Both the position numbers and the translations under genes were made by a program. The notes under the pieces were generated by a model. The model was given only the letters and a program-made list of their open reading frames with translations, did not search any database and was not told the DNA's origin. A stretch of 64,000 nt of DNA from Helianthus annuus (taxonomy: Eukaryota; Streptophyta; Magnoliopsida; Asterales; Asteraceae). Shown piece by piece: positions 47,762-59,186 of the stretch. Each line of letters starts with the position of its first letter. The stretch's first letter is position 1. The stretch is from contig NC_035441.2 of NCBI RefSeq assembly GCF_002127325.2, forward strand, positions 47,186,663 to 47,250,662, read 5' to 3'.

Positions 47762-48290
47762 TGTAGGACCGGTTTTGACACCGTTCGATTGCGTAACGAA
47801 CGTTTCACGTGCGGAATCCGTGAACGAACGTGACCGAACACACGATAACGTACTTCTAATGTGATTCCATTGCTAAATTTGACAAGAACAATACGAGAAT
47901 CACAAATCTACAACTTTCTCTCTCTACTTTCTCTCTCTAGAAAGTCTTCTCCAAAAGTCTATCTCCAAATCTCTAAAAGTCTCTTCTAAAACTCTAACTA
48001 AAATCATGACATACTTCCTATTTATATGGTCAAGGCAACTAAATGAAAGTTCACACTAATTACAAGTTTGCCACCTTGCCATTTCTAACTAAATATGACA
48101 ATATGCACTTGATTTCTTCCCGGCTTTTCACTATGACTCGGATTGACGAAGGCGATAGACAAAATATGCATCAACAATCTCCCCCTTGGATATTGCCGTA
48201 GTCAATCTCGTAGTGAAACTCGTAACGACTTGTCTTTCTCTCTCTCTATGACTCGAACAAAGATGTAGTCGACAGACAACTGCACTAACA
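47762..48290 (-). repeat. Copia-C 5' LTR
   Basis: 529 bp, near-identical to 41943-42471. It includes the internal AGGGGGAG at 48179-48186 (minus strand). Confidence 0.95.
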
Positions 48291-48295
48291 AAAAA

Positions 48296-50043
48296 GCTAC
48301 TTCAACAACAAAAACACAAAATGAATGGCAAAGTCAAATTGCTAGTGAACATGTTTCAAAGAAGAAAGAGACTAATGATAGTGATGATTTGGAAGATGAA
48401 TTGTTCTATTTTTATTTTTTTTATTTTCTTTTTCTGTTGTTTGTTATGTATTTTTCAGCTAAGAACAAAAAAAATACATTATTTTAATAAAAACGCCAAA
48501 CAGACATAATGATTGTGAAACGCCATCATGCCATAAAACGCCAAAAAGTCCCAAACTATAATAAAAGTAATTTGGACAAGTATTATTAAAAGCTAAAAAT
48601 GAAAAAAAACGCCAAAAACTACTTAAAGCCATTAAAAAACGCCAAACTTGGAAGATGGCACGTCTATCATCCTAAAAAAATAAAAAGCTGAACAAAACCA
48701 GTAAAAATACACACAGTAACTAAAAAGACGGCTACTTTATTAATATAATTTATTATACAATAAAATCCCGCCTAAACTACGCGCCAAAAACATCCTATAA
48801 GATAGACGTCTCTGCACAATCAATTGATCACACCCAAAAACAACGCCATGTTTCCTAGAAACCACTCACTTTAAAACTCCAAAAAAAAAAAAAATAGTTA
48901 TAAAAGCCACAGATGGGAACCCTCTTTTCTTCTATATTGAGTATTATTCTGAATGAAGTTTCACTGAATGGATTCTTCTCTGAGGTGGGTATCTTTATAA
49001 GCTTTTGCTGAATGAGATGGACAAATGTTCATGAAAAAGAGACTGATGACACTGATATGTCATCATGTCACTTTGTTCTTGATGGATATATGGATGGCAT
49101 GAAGGGATCAATACATTCGAGCAGGCATTGATCTTCAACATGTCACCAAACAAGTATATATTAAACCACAATACAGGATGCCACTAAAAATAAGCATCTT
49201 CTAGGAAAATAAGGATCTAGATAAGGTATTCAAAATAGGCTCAAAATACCAAAAAGGTTAAAGTAGAAGAGGCTGATGATAGTGAAGATTTGGATGAGAA
49301 ATTAGATTAGAATTTTTAATTTTTAATTTTTTTTTCATTTTCTATTGTTTGTTATCTAATTTTCTGTTGTTTATTATCTAACTCTCTACTAATAAAAAAA
49401 TTGAGTATAAAACGCCAAAAACTACAAACATCAAAACGCCTGATAGTATGAAAACTGTGAGAACGGATGCTAGCAAAGCACGTTGTTGCTTTATAAAACG
49501 CCAAAAAATACCAAACAAAGTATTACTAGAAAAAGCAACATTAATTGACAGATGAAACTGAACGAAACAGTAATTGCAAAACACTAAAATGAAGAGACGG
49601 TAACATTATTGTCAAACATTTATTATATTAAAAGCCACAACATGGAAAATTGAATTTGTTTATCTTTTCAAAACGCCATAATTGCCTGTCACATTATAGG
49701 CCTGTATCCTACATGGCACAACAATTGATAAAAAAAAAAAATAAACATCAAGAAAATTACTGTTGTTTTTTACATTATAGGCCTGCATCCTACTTGGCAC
49801 AACAATCAAAGCCATACTTAGTTAAAACGCCAAAATATTTACTATGCTCCTGATCTAAAAAACAATAAAAACGTCGCGTATTTGTTAAACGCCAAAAAAT
49901 AGAGAGGTGATGTGAGACACGTTTAAAAAAAGAATATAAAAGGACAAAAAAGCCCCTCCGCCCTTCACTATGTCGTGTGACACGTGTTACGCCAGAATCC
50001 GTTCTCACCGTTCTCACACTTTTGGGTGTTTTCTCCTGATCCC

Positions 50044-50044
<1 letters not shown>
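48296..50044. other. Right part of TIR element 1, rich in AAAACGCC words
   Basis: No gene over 80 residues. AAAACGCC or AAACGCCAAA occurs at about 48491, 48536, 48609, 48638, 49421, 49447, 49495, 49673, 49825 and 49887. A short acidic reading (NDSDDLEDE near 48370; similar DDSEDLDEKLD near 49280) occurs twice and may be a decayed exon. The right terminus is at about 49990-50044. Confidence 0.6.
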
Positions 50045-50096
<52 letters not shown>

Positions 50097-50122
50097 TATA
50101 TGGGATTGTTTAAATGAGAATA

Positions 50123-50182
<60 letters not shown>
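50045..50182. repeat. (TA)n-(TG)n-(TA)n microsatellite
   Basis: (TA)n 50047-50100, then a 20-bp GGGATTGTTTAAATGAGAA piece resembling the ends of the neighbouring elements, (TG)n 50123-50149 and (TA)n 50150-50182. Confidence 0.95.
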
Positions 50183-50185
<3 letters not shown>

Positions 50186-51596
50186 ACGGGATCAGGAGAA
50201 AACGGTTGGAAGTGTGAAAACAGTGAGAACGGATCCTGGCCAAACACGTGGCATGGGACCCTAAATGATATGCAGGGGTACGATTGTCATTGTGCATGTT
50301 CCCTTCCATAAATCGCGTTATAATTCTGTTTCAAATAAAACTCCAAAAATTTCCTATTAGCAGTTACATCATTTCCAAGCTTTCGAGATCTATGGCGTCT
50401 AACGTGGATTCCGTTCGACAAAGTAATATTTGATGACGTTTTCATATTTGTTCCAGCAAATCATGCAACACATATACAACAGATATAGCGTTTTGTTCTT
50501 TATGCTTGTTTCCTTGTCCTTTTTTTAAGTAATATTTGACAATGCGTTTATGTTTCAATGGCGTTCTTCATGTCTCCAATATTTGGCGTTTTCATTAGTT
50601 AACAAATAGTAAGAAGTGATAATTGACGTTTTCATAATTAATGTTAATTGTCGTTTGGGATCTAATATATGCTTATTGTTTACGATCAATGGCGTTTTAC
50701 ACCTGATTAGTTGTTAATGTTATTGAGTAATATTTGTAAACATCAGTTCTTACTATTTGTTAAGTTGTAAACATTAGTTTTGTTAATTACGGCGTTTTCA
50801 TTATCACATTATATTTTTTAATTATTAACATTGTTAATTATTGAAATTATGGTTTTCGAATCTCCAAGAAACGTCTTCAATATGTGGTTTTTGAATTTTT
50901 TTTTGGCGTTTATAAATTGAATGGTATTTAGTAAAATATGGCGTTTGTTTTTGATGTGTTCAATGGAAGGTGATGATAAACTCAATAAGATTTTGCTCAA
51001 TGAGATGGACAAAATCCTTACTTAAGAATTTTGTCCATCACATTGAGTGAAACTTTATTGAGAACAAAACTGAATCTCCAAGAAATGATGTTTGAAATCT
51101 GTGGTTTTTGAATAGTTTGCCGTTTATAAATTGAATGGTGTATAGTAAAATATGGCATTTGTTTTTGGTGTGTTCAATGGAAGGTCTGAGACATTGTTTA
51201 TATAAGATGTTTTTAGGCACGTATTTTAGGCGGGCATTTATTATAATAAATGCTAGTAATGAAGCTTCCGTCGTTTAAGTTACTGTTTGTTCAGCTTTAT
51301 CGATTAAACACAAAGTTTGGCGTTTTATATTAATGGCGTTTAGATGAAGATAATGTGTATGGCTTTGTAGTTTAAGGCGGGAATTTTAATGGCGTTTTAC
51401 TCATGAGTTTGGCGTTTTGCGTAGAGAAGTATAAAGACCTTTTTATCCTTAATGAAGTGCGTCCACGTAATAAAATTAATGTTATCTACGAAAACACCAC
51501 CGCGCTAATCTAATCCATATATTGTTTTGATCCAACGGATGAGGGGCGTTCTCACCGTTTTCACACTTTAGGCGTTTTCCCTAAATCCTACCCCTA
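50183..51596. mobile_element. TIR element 2 of the GAGAAC class
   Basis: About 1.41 kb. Left end ACGGGATCAGGAGAAAACGG with GTGAGAACGG after it. The right end (reverse complement) is GGGTAGGATTTAGGGAAAAC with GGTGAGAACGCC. It is flanked by (TA)n. GGCGTTTT words recur about 14 times (50560, 50587, 50690, 50791, 51322, 51390, 51410, 51571 and others), on the opposite strand to element 1. A GAGATGGACAAAATCC segment near 51002 matches element 1. No transposase. Confidence 0.75.
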
Positions 51597-51612
51597 TATA
51601 TATATATATATA

Positions 51613-52571
51613 GGATAAGGATCGGTTAGGAACCACCCTTTATTGCAAGAACCGCGAGAACCAATGTGAACACAATCAAAAATACCTAAAAAACACTCCA
51701 ATTTTTTTATTTTTAAATAATAATCGCTACTTTTCGTTTCTAAAAAAGATTTGAGTAACAATTATGGATGCACATGTGCATATGTATCATTTCTTTGACA
51801 GATTCCGTAATACACTACCAGTATTAGAAAATTGCACTTTCATTTACACTACCATCCGTAATACAATACTTTTTACATTACCAATATTAGAAATGCACAT
51901 GTGCATCTATATGTATGAACATGATATAACGTGTTTTTGGTACACTACTTTGAATACACTTCCCTTTTCATCTATCATATCATCCATAACACACAACCAT
52001 TACATCCCACTATCCATAATACACTACCATTACCTCCTACTATCCATAATACACTACCATTACCAATATGTATAGTATTTTTCACTTTATACACATGTGC
52101 ATCAACACCCATCATACCATACCAAACAACATATTACATTATAAAGTGATAAATATATTCAAACCATCAACCACTAGATAACTAACCAAAAACATGTATA
52201 TTGGCCTACTTCGTCATTCAAAATCATAAACTTTTTGTACCAAAACACGTTATATCATGTTCATACATATAGATATACATGTGCATTTTATATATTGCTA
52301 ATGTAAAAAGTAGTGTATTACGGATGGTAGTGTAAATGAAAGTGCAATTGTCTAATACTGGTAATGTATTACGGAATTTGTCAAAGTAATGATACATATG
52401 CACATGTGCATTGATAAATGTTACTCAAAATTTTTTTGGTAACGAAAAATAACGATTTTTATTTAAAAACTAATAATAAAAAAAATTGTGTGTTTTTTAG
52501 GTATTTTTAGGTTTTTTTTTTTTGTGTTCACATTGGTTCTCGCAATAAGAGTGGTTCTCAAATCAACCCTA

Positions 52572-52573
<2 letters not shown>
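51613..52573. mobile_element. TIR element 3, foldback, (TA)n-flanked
   Basis: About 961 bp with inverted arms of about 330 bp (51613-51950 and 52230-52573). End: GGATAAGGATCGGTTAGGAA, then GAACCAATGTGAACACAA; the right end repeats this inverted. The loop has two to three tandem copies of CTATCCATAATACACTACC. No coding capacity. It lies between (TA)n at 51596-51612 and 52574-52621. Confidence 0.85.

Positions 52574-52621
<48 letters not shown>
52574..52621. repeat. (TA)n microsatellite
   Basis: 48 bases of TA between TIR elements 3 and 4. Confidence 0.95.
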
Positions 52622-52625
<4 letters not shown>

Positions 52626-52776
52626 AAGGGTTCATGCGAGAACCACCCTTATTGCGAGAACCATCAGAACCAATGTAAACACAACAAAATAAACTCACCC
52701 CACCACCACCCAAAAACCTAAACACCCGCCCCCACTCCACCACAACCCAAAAACCTAAACACCCCCCCCCCCTTCT

Positions 52777-52809
<33 letters not shown>

Positions 52810-53033
52810 ATAACGCACTAAAACCCCCCAAAGCCTACCCCCTAAAGAAACCATGTCGAAAACCTAACCTCCCCCCTCCCCACCTCAAATCAAAAAAAAA
52901 AAACTATACCTCACCAAAAACCCCCCGAAACCTACCCCTAAAGAAACCATGTAAAAAATGAAATACGCTTCCAACGACTCAAAGATAATACAATCCATTA
53001 TATGTACATGTCATAAGCACAAAATGAGAATCG
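52622..53033. mobile_element. TIR element 4, one end only, C-rich
   Basis: Left end GGGAAGGGTTCATGCGAGAA with GAACCACCCTTATTGCGAGA, clearly related to element 3. No matching right end found, so it is truncated or fused to flanking DNA. The body is C- and A-rich. A block CCTACCCCCTAAAGAAACCA near 52834 recurs imperfectly near 52931. Poly(A) run at 52781-52807. Confidence 0.55.
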
Positions 53034-53045
53034 AAAAAAGAAAGT

Positions 53046-53325
53046 TTGTGACCTAGGTTTTTCCATGTGACCTAAGTTCGATTCCTGCCCCCACCATTTA
53101 GTTTCGGTGGCACCTTGCGATGATGAGAGACTAGACGAGTAGGTGACGATCGCTAGGTCGATCTTTGAATTCAGCGGGTTTTACCTCACCGCACTGTCGT
53201 GCATTCGGACGAGTTTTCACGGGCTTCGGCCCTAGGTGAGGGTTTTCCCCGGTTCGGAGGCGAATGTATCTCGATACGATGAATTTCGTCAGTAGCCCAT
53301 TTGAAAGATTCATTGGAATTTAAAA
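53046..53325 (+). mobile_element. SINE candidate
   Basis: An RNA polymerase III B-box-like word GTTCGATTCC lies at 53076-53085 near the 5' end. The body is 200 bases of GC-rich, unique-looking DNA and the end is a poly(A) run (about 53321-53331). Flanks aaaaaagaaagt (53034-53045) and aaaaaagaaact (53326-53337) match at 11 of 12 and could be the duplication. A convincing A box is missing, so the 5' end may be truncated. Confidence 0.5.
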
Positions 53326-53337
53326 AAAAAAGAAACT

Positions 53338-53738
53338 CTGTAATGAATAAGTTAAATTTTTTTTTTTTTTCATTTATTGCTAACCAACATAGATTACAAT
53401 GTCTAGTGGAAAATTCATGTCTTTCAATATTGATTTCTTATAAAATTTTCATGCTTCTTTTATTTCAGGTTTAGGTGAATATAAATTGCTATACTTTTTT
53501 TTACATCTTATATGATATTCGAGTTAAAAATTCTTATTTTTTAATATTTTTTTCCACGTAATTAATCTAGCAAAGTCATGATATTATGAATGTCTTGCTT
53601 GTTTAGTTATAAGTGATTTGTAACATGTTTGTTGTATATTCCTTCATCGCTGTTGCTCTTTAATTGTTGTTTTTTTCACTTGCTAAAGTATATAAATTTG
53701 TCAAACTTAGTGTTAAAACTAGTGCTAAATTAGTTTTA
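53338..53738. other. AT-rich DNA without recognised feature
   Basis: 400 bases, strongly AT-rich, no gene, TIR or repeat that I can support. The last nine bases are the left TSD of the Mutator-like element. Confidence 0.6.
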
Positions 53739-54072
53739 CGGGTAACTTTACATAATAGTAATCAAGTTTCTCAATTGTTCCATCAAAGTCACTCAAAGTT
53801 TTTTTGTCTCTCTAAAACCACTCAACTTTTATTTAGTGTTCCAATCTTGCGTAATTACGAGGTAAATAGGTTACCACTTGATGATGTGTCAATTTTTTTT
53901 TTTAATTTTTTGATTCTTTTATCCTTATGTGGAAAATATATAGTGACATGGATTTTAGTGAAAAAAAATGAGACTTGCTAATACTCAACTCTGGCTCTCT
54001 CTGGTCTTCTTCTCCGGCAAATACAGTTTTCCCGATCATATTCTCCGGTGACTTTTTGTTTATTTTGATCAT

Positions 54073-54224
54073 CCATCAAAGAGATCAAACTAGTAATTAA
54101 AAGAAATCGAGATGGAGAAACCTGTATATGTATATACAACTACTAAACCCATCAAAGAGATCAAACTAGTAATTAAAAGAGATCGAGATGGAGAAACTTG
54201 TATATGTATGTACAGCTACTAAAC
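54073..54224. repeat. 76-bp tandem duplication in the Mutator-like element
   Basis: Two head-to-tail copies starting CCATCAAAGAGATCAAACTA at 54073 and 54149, differing at about four or five bases. Confidence 0.9.
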
Positions 54225-54526
54225 AACATACATGTATTTGGGGACGATAGATGAATTAGGGTTATGAATTGTGAAGAGTTTAAAAACTTAAAATGGTGTT
54301 TCTTTTGAGTTTTTTGATTAATGTCTTTTAATATTTTTAGTAAATAATCCAAGTCACCATATATTTTCCACATCATTGTTTTATATTTAAAAAAGATTAG
54401 AAACTTAACATATCATCAAGTATAACCTGTTAACCTCATAATTACGCAAGATTGAAACACCAAATAAAAGTTGAGTGACCTTAGAGAGACAAAAAAAAGT
54501 TTGAGTGACTTTAGTAGAATAAAACG

Positions 54527-54946
54527 TGTTGGTGCATATGTCTGTCGACTTCGTTTTGTATCGAGTCTCGTAAATAGAATGATAGATCAGGGCACAAAAT
54601 ACAAGAAAATTGTGAAACATGTGAGATGTGACCATTTCGCACGAAATGGGAAGGCCATTTCGTACGAAATGGACATTGTCCATTTCGCACGAAATGGATC
54701 ATGACCATTCCATGCGAAATGGTTCTCCTATAAATACATGTCTTGTCATTTCATTTGTAGAACTTTCTGATTCCGGTGCCGAGGTGTTGCCGAAGTGTCT
54801 ACAGCCTGCAAAACGTTGTTATATCAATAAACAAGATAATTAGAGTGTAAATCAAGCTGATTCAACTCTGATACGTCTGTTTCCGCCTTTCGTATTGGAC
54901 GAGATCTCTTCTGCACGACTCGTTTGGTCGTGCAAACGATCCTACA
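54527..54946 (+). repeat. Copia-D 5' LTR
   Basis: 420 bp, TGTTGGTGCA to GATCCTACA. Between 54631 and 54722 lies an array of palindromic CATTTCGCACGAAATGG units, four to five copies, directly followed by TATAAATA (54729-54736). Confidence 0.95.
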
Positions 54947-54948
54947 AG

Positions 54949-54960
54949 TGGTATCAGAGC
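54949..54960 (+). promoter_or_regulatory. Copia-D primer binding site (initiator Met tRNA)
   Basis: TGGTATCAGAGC two bases after the 5' LTR. Confidence 0.9.
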
Positions 54961-55443
54961 TCAGGAGGAAGAGTTCTTACCATTTCAGCTTGATTTCATC
55001 AAAATTCTGATTTCTACACCTTCTTTTACAAGATTTTTCAAAAGTAAACAAGATTTCACGGTTAAAATGGCTTGATTTTCACACATAACACGCGTAATAC
55101 TGTTTTAACAAACCCTTGAAAGAATCAGACACAAAATCAACCTAAAACCTGATCAATTTGTCAAAAACATGGCCGATTGTACGACATCAGCACCATTTCG
55201 CACAAATTGAACTTCCATTTCGCACGAATTGGCTAATAGGTTCATCAGGTCGCTTGAATCAGTACATCAGATCTTCATTTTGCACGACTTGGTAATTCAG
55301 AGCACCATTTCGCTTGAAACATCACCCCATTTTGCACGAATTTGGAGAAGTAGATCCTTTTCGCATGAATTGGACCCAGTTCGCACCAAATCCATTTTGT
55401 TTGAAAGTCTGAATTTGTGTATTTGAGAATTTTTTTTTGAATC
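54961..55443 (+). other. Copia-D leader with TTTCGCACGAA motif array
   Basis: 480-base leader. From 55186 to 55400 about eight copies of CATTTCGCACGAATTGG-like units occur, the same motif as in the LTR but with the palindrome slightly opened. No frame before the gag ATG at 55444. Confidence 0.75.
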
Positions 55444-58400
55444 ATGGAAAACGAATTCTACAATGCATTTGCTACTGCCCCGGGTACTCCTGTTACCATT
55501 GCTCAGAGTGTGAACATGGAAAATGAAACAGGAACGTTACAGAAACCTCCAAAGTTGATGGGCATTGAAGAATACTATGGTTGGAAAGACCGGTTCGAAA
55601 ATTGGGTTCAAGCGAATCATTTAAGGTCTTGGGAGTGTATTGAAAAAAAGTATGTTAAACCTCATACAGATGTGGGAGTTATCAAAACTATTTCTGAATT
55701 GTTGGATAAAGAGAGAGAGACATGTACAAGGCAGAAAAAATGATGATCAGTCTACTTCAGCAAGCTGTGAAAGAAGACATCTTCATATTACTTCAACACG
55801 ATGGTACTTCACGTTCGATTTGGGAAGCACTTCGAATTAAATTTGAGGGAAGTACGGAGATGATCAGGAGTAAGAAATCATTATTAAAGAAAGAATTTGA
55901 TTTGTTTACTGGCTTGCAGGGTGAAACTACAAAGAAACTAATTGAGAGATATTGTCATTTAGTGCGTTCAATTTCACTGTTAGATATAAACAAAGATCGA
56001 GAAGAATGGGTTGACAAATTAGCTGATACTTTACCTCAGAAAGAATGGGGTACATATCTGATGATCTTAAAGAACACCGGAGAATATGATAAATTGACAA
56101 TTTCTCAGTTCATTGAAAAAATTGAAGGACAAGATCTTGAACAACAAAAGATTGCTAGAATGAACAATCCAAGTGGTCAACAAGACATCAAGATGTATTA
56201 CAAAGGGAATGTTCAGAATGTTGAAGCAAGTCCGAAGGTCCAAACCGCTTTCAGCGCAGAAAACTCATCCGAATCAGTTAATCAAAGCCCAATCAGCAAC
56301 AATGGATTTTCTTCATACTCGAATGTTAATCTGAATGTTTCAACCTCAAGTTATCAGTCTCAAAGCTCAAACAATGGTAATGGTCATGTGTTACACTGCA
56401 ACATCGCCTTGCATCTTCAGAACGGTCAAAATTTCTCTGAAGAAGTTGCTAAAGGTCATATGGCATTACTAGCTACAGTATTAGAATCGTATGAGGGTTT
56501 GGTTGCGGGAAGGATCGGAAATCCTATGCTAACAAAAGAGGACTACGATCAGACTGATGCTGAGGAATTGGAGCTAATGGATATTAAGTGGTGTTTAGCG
56601 AGCGTGTTGAGGAGAGCTGAGAAATTTAAGCTGATTACAGGAAGAGATGACTTTCGTGATGCTAATGTTTCTACTTTAGGTTTTGATAAATCTAAAGTTA
56701 CTTATTTTCAATGCAGGGAAAAAGGACATTTCAAGAGGGAATTTACCAATCGAGAAGCAGGTGGAGCTCAGAATCCGTTCGGGAATAATGATTATTATCG
56801 GAAAGCTATGTATCAACAAGTTGCTCAACAACCGTCATCATCCCATGCTATTGAAGATGGAAAGAAAAAAGCTTATCTAGTTAATCAAGATGATGAAAGA
56901 ATGGCAGAAAGTTTTAGCTGGGACAAATACATTCCGGATGATTCAAAGTTTAGAGCATTCATTTCACAAATAATTCAAGAACCAGAGTTGATGAAGGAAT
57001 GGATGGATGTGTTTGCCAACAGTGAGAAAAGTCAAGATGGAGAGTCTGTGTCTTCAGAAGAAAACTCAGAAAAGACACCAGTCTTTGATCAATCATCAAC
57101 TGATAGTAGTGATGATGAAGAAGAAATACAAATAAACATTGAAAAACTCAATTATCTCCTGAAAGTTTTAAATTTTATTTTGCAGATAGATTGGAGAACC
57201 TAAAGGAGAAACGAGCAGCAAAAGAACAGAAAAAGGTAAAATGCAAGAATGTTGCTCAGGAAGAGAAGTCTGAACAGAGTGAAAAAGTTGAAGTTGAGAA
57301 GGTGGTTGAAGTTGAAAAGATAGTTGAAGTTGAAAAGATTATCGAAGTTGAAAAAATTGTTGAGATCACGAAACCTTGTCTAAAATGTTTGGAACCATGC
57401 AAACATTGTGAAGAGAAAGATGAGAAGTTTAGTGAGCTTGACAAGTTGAAAGAAAAATTATTGTTCGATGTTAAGATGTGAAAGAATCGTATGATGTGTT
57501 GATCAGAACGGTGAATAGTCTGCAAAAGATAAATTCAGAAAAAGAAGATGCTTTAACCATGATGAATGCAGTGATGATGTCTAAGCAGAAGGCTATCAAT
57601 CACTATATTGAGGAGTGTGAAAAGTTGAAGCAGGAGTTGGAGACTGAAAAGATTGAAAATGAAAGAATCAGACGATTGTTGCAAAGTTATTCTAGTTCTG
57701 ATTATTTGATTGATAGAATTTATCCAACTGTTGCAGGTTTTGAAGCATTTCAAGATGAGAGGCCAGAAGAGAAGGATACTGGTAAGAAACAAAGTGTCAG
57801 TTATAACAAGTGTCCGCCTCCGATATGGGAAGGTTATTCTCCCAGAAAACCAAATGAGGAACAAGTCAAAAAGGCAATCAATATAAAATTGAAGTCTGAA
57901 ACAACTGATATGTTACCAGAAAACATTGACATCACGTTCACATCGTCTGACACTGATCATGAGTCTGAGTTAATAAAAAAGGTGGTCGAACAGGTGTTGG
58001 ATAAAGATAAGGAGTCAGAGTCAAAATCCGAATTCAAGAGTTCGAGTTCCTCAGTTGATAGACCAAAATTGTCGGTTAAAAGGGTTTACAATAAAGAATT
58101 TCTGTTATCAAAATCTAATTTGAATGACGAACCAATCAAAGTGGCATATACTTTGAATGATTCATACAAATTATATTCTGATGAGGAATTTCCAATAAGA
58201 AGTGTTCAAATTGAAAAAATTAAAAACATTTTCAAATTAACAGAAATTAACATTTCTGAAATAAAAGATGTAAATCTTAATGAAAAACATAAAAGGTACA
58301 CTTCAAGAGTTCAACAAAGATTGAACAAGAAAAAAGGTTACAGTTCTGGTTCTGGTTTTCAAAAGAAACCAAACCATAACAGTAATTTCAAAAAGAAGGG

Positions 58401-59186
58401 TTTAGGTTTTACTTCACCCGAAAATCATAAAAATCAGAAAATTTCTAAAACAAAAACAGTATTTGTTTCAGGGTCAAGTTCCGAGGAAGAGAAGAAAAGC
58501 TCATTCTGGAAGCAGTCCAACAGAGAGTTCTTCACATAAAAACAAAAATTTGAAAGGAATCGAGCTAATTACAAAAAGGAGACAAGAACTTGTTACCGAT
58601 GTCAAGAAGTTGGTCACATCGCCTGGAACTATCCAAAGGCAACCAACACAAAAACAGGAAGTTGTTTCTAAACTCAAAGAAAAAGTTGTTGATAAAACTG
58701 AACAACCAACTGAAAAAATTCAAAGTGTTTAAAAAATCAACATACAAAGTTGGTGAATGTTCGAAAAGGTTTTACAAAAGAAGGGTGAATCTTAACAACC
58801 AAACATGGGTTGCTAAGAAAACAGATGTTAAATCTGGCGATGAATCTGACTCGTCAAAGTCAGAGGAGCCACAATATAAGCTAAAAAATGAAAAGTCAGT
58901 ATCGCCAGTGGATGATGTAAACTTTCCACCATTGCGGACTGAAAATTTTAAACAAAAAATTGGAAAAGTGGAGATTTCGAATCAATTCTATTCTGAAAAG
59001 AAAGAATTTGATGTCGAAATGGTTTTTAATGGAAAAGTGAAAAATATTTTTGGGAAAATGGTCGAGGGTAAGGCCAAAGGGGTAAAAGAATTTTATGAAG
59101 CAAAAAGAAATGTTCAAACCCTAAGTGAAACTGAAAAGGTCACACCCAAAGCTAGTCAGGCTTGGGTATCTGTATTCCATATGTAA
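55444..59186 (+). pseudogene. Copia-D Gag, several frameshifts and damaged zinc knuckles
   Basis: The ATG at 55444 starts MENEFYNAFATAPGTPV. A shift in the GAGAGAGAGA run near 55712 leads into the main frame (55722-57203) with the copia Gag domain (ETTKKLIERYCHLVRSI; WVDKLADTLPQKEWGTYL). The first knuckle near 56706 reads YFQCREKGHFKREF: first and last Cys are lost. Another shift near 57170 leads to a Val-Glu-Lys repeat (VEVEKI units, 57285-57363). A stop and shift near 57479 lead to a coiled-coil region (57478-58539). The second knuckle at 58591-58632 reads CYRCQEVGHIAWNY, last Cys lost. The tail (58700-59186) ends in KASQAWVSVFHM, as in the sister elements. No full Gag can be made and both RNA-binding knuckles are damaged. 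Confidence 0.85.

Larger units (their letters stand above)
41943..48290 (-). mobile_element. Copia-C, gag-only nonautonomous LTR retrotransposon
   Basis: 6348 bp, minus strand. LTRs of 529 bp at 41943-42471 (3') and 47762-48290 (5'), with one difference seen (near 42430/48249). Flanks are aaaaa on both sides (41938-41942, 48291-48295), consistent with a TSD but of low complexity. It contains one gag and no pol. The LTRs are longer than in Copia-B because they start at the outer of two polypurine tracts. Confidence 0.93.
34819..50044. mobile_element. TIR element 1 of the GAGAAC class, with Copia-B and Copia-C nested inside
   Basis: Left end GGGTCAGGATTTAGAGAAAA and right end (reverse complement) CGGGATCAGGAGAAAACACC are imperfect inverted repeats, each followed by GTGTGAGAACGGTGAGAAC (left copy interrupted by Copia-B). 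Both outer ends abut (TA)n with tacata. Without the two Copia elements it is about 2.5 kb. It has no transposase, but many AAAACGCC words and a direct repeat of about 170 bp (41665-41840 and 48930-49100). Confidence 0.7.

Noticed and set aside
49968..50311. Frames encoding long Tyr-Ile runs
   Set aside because: Translation of (TA)n and (TG)n microsatellites.
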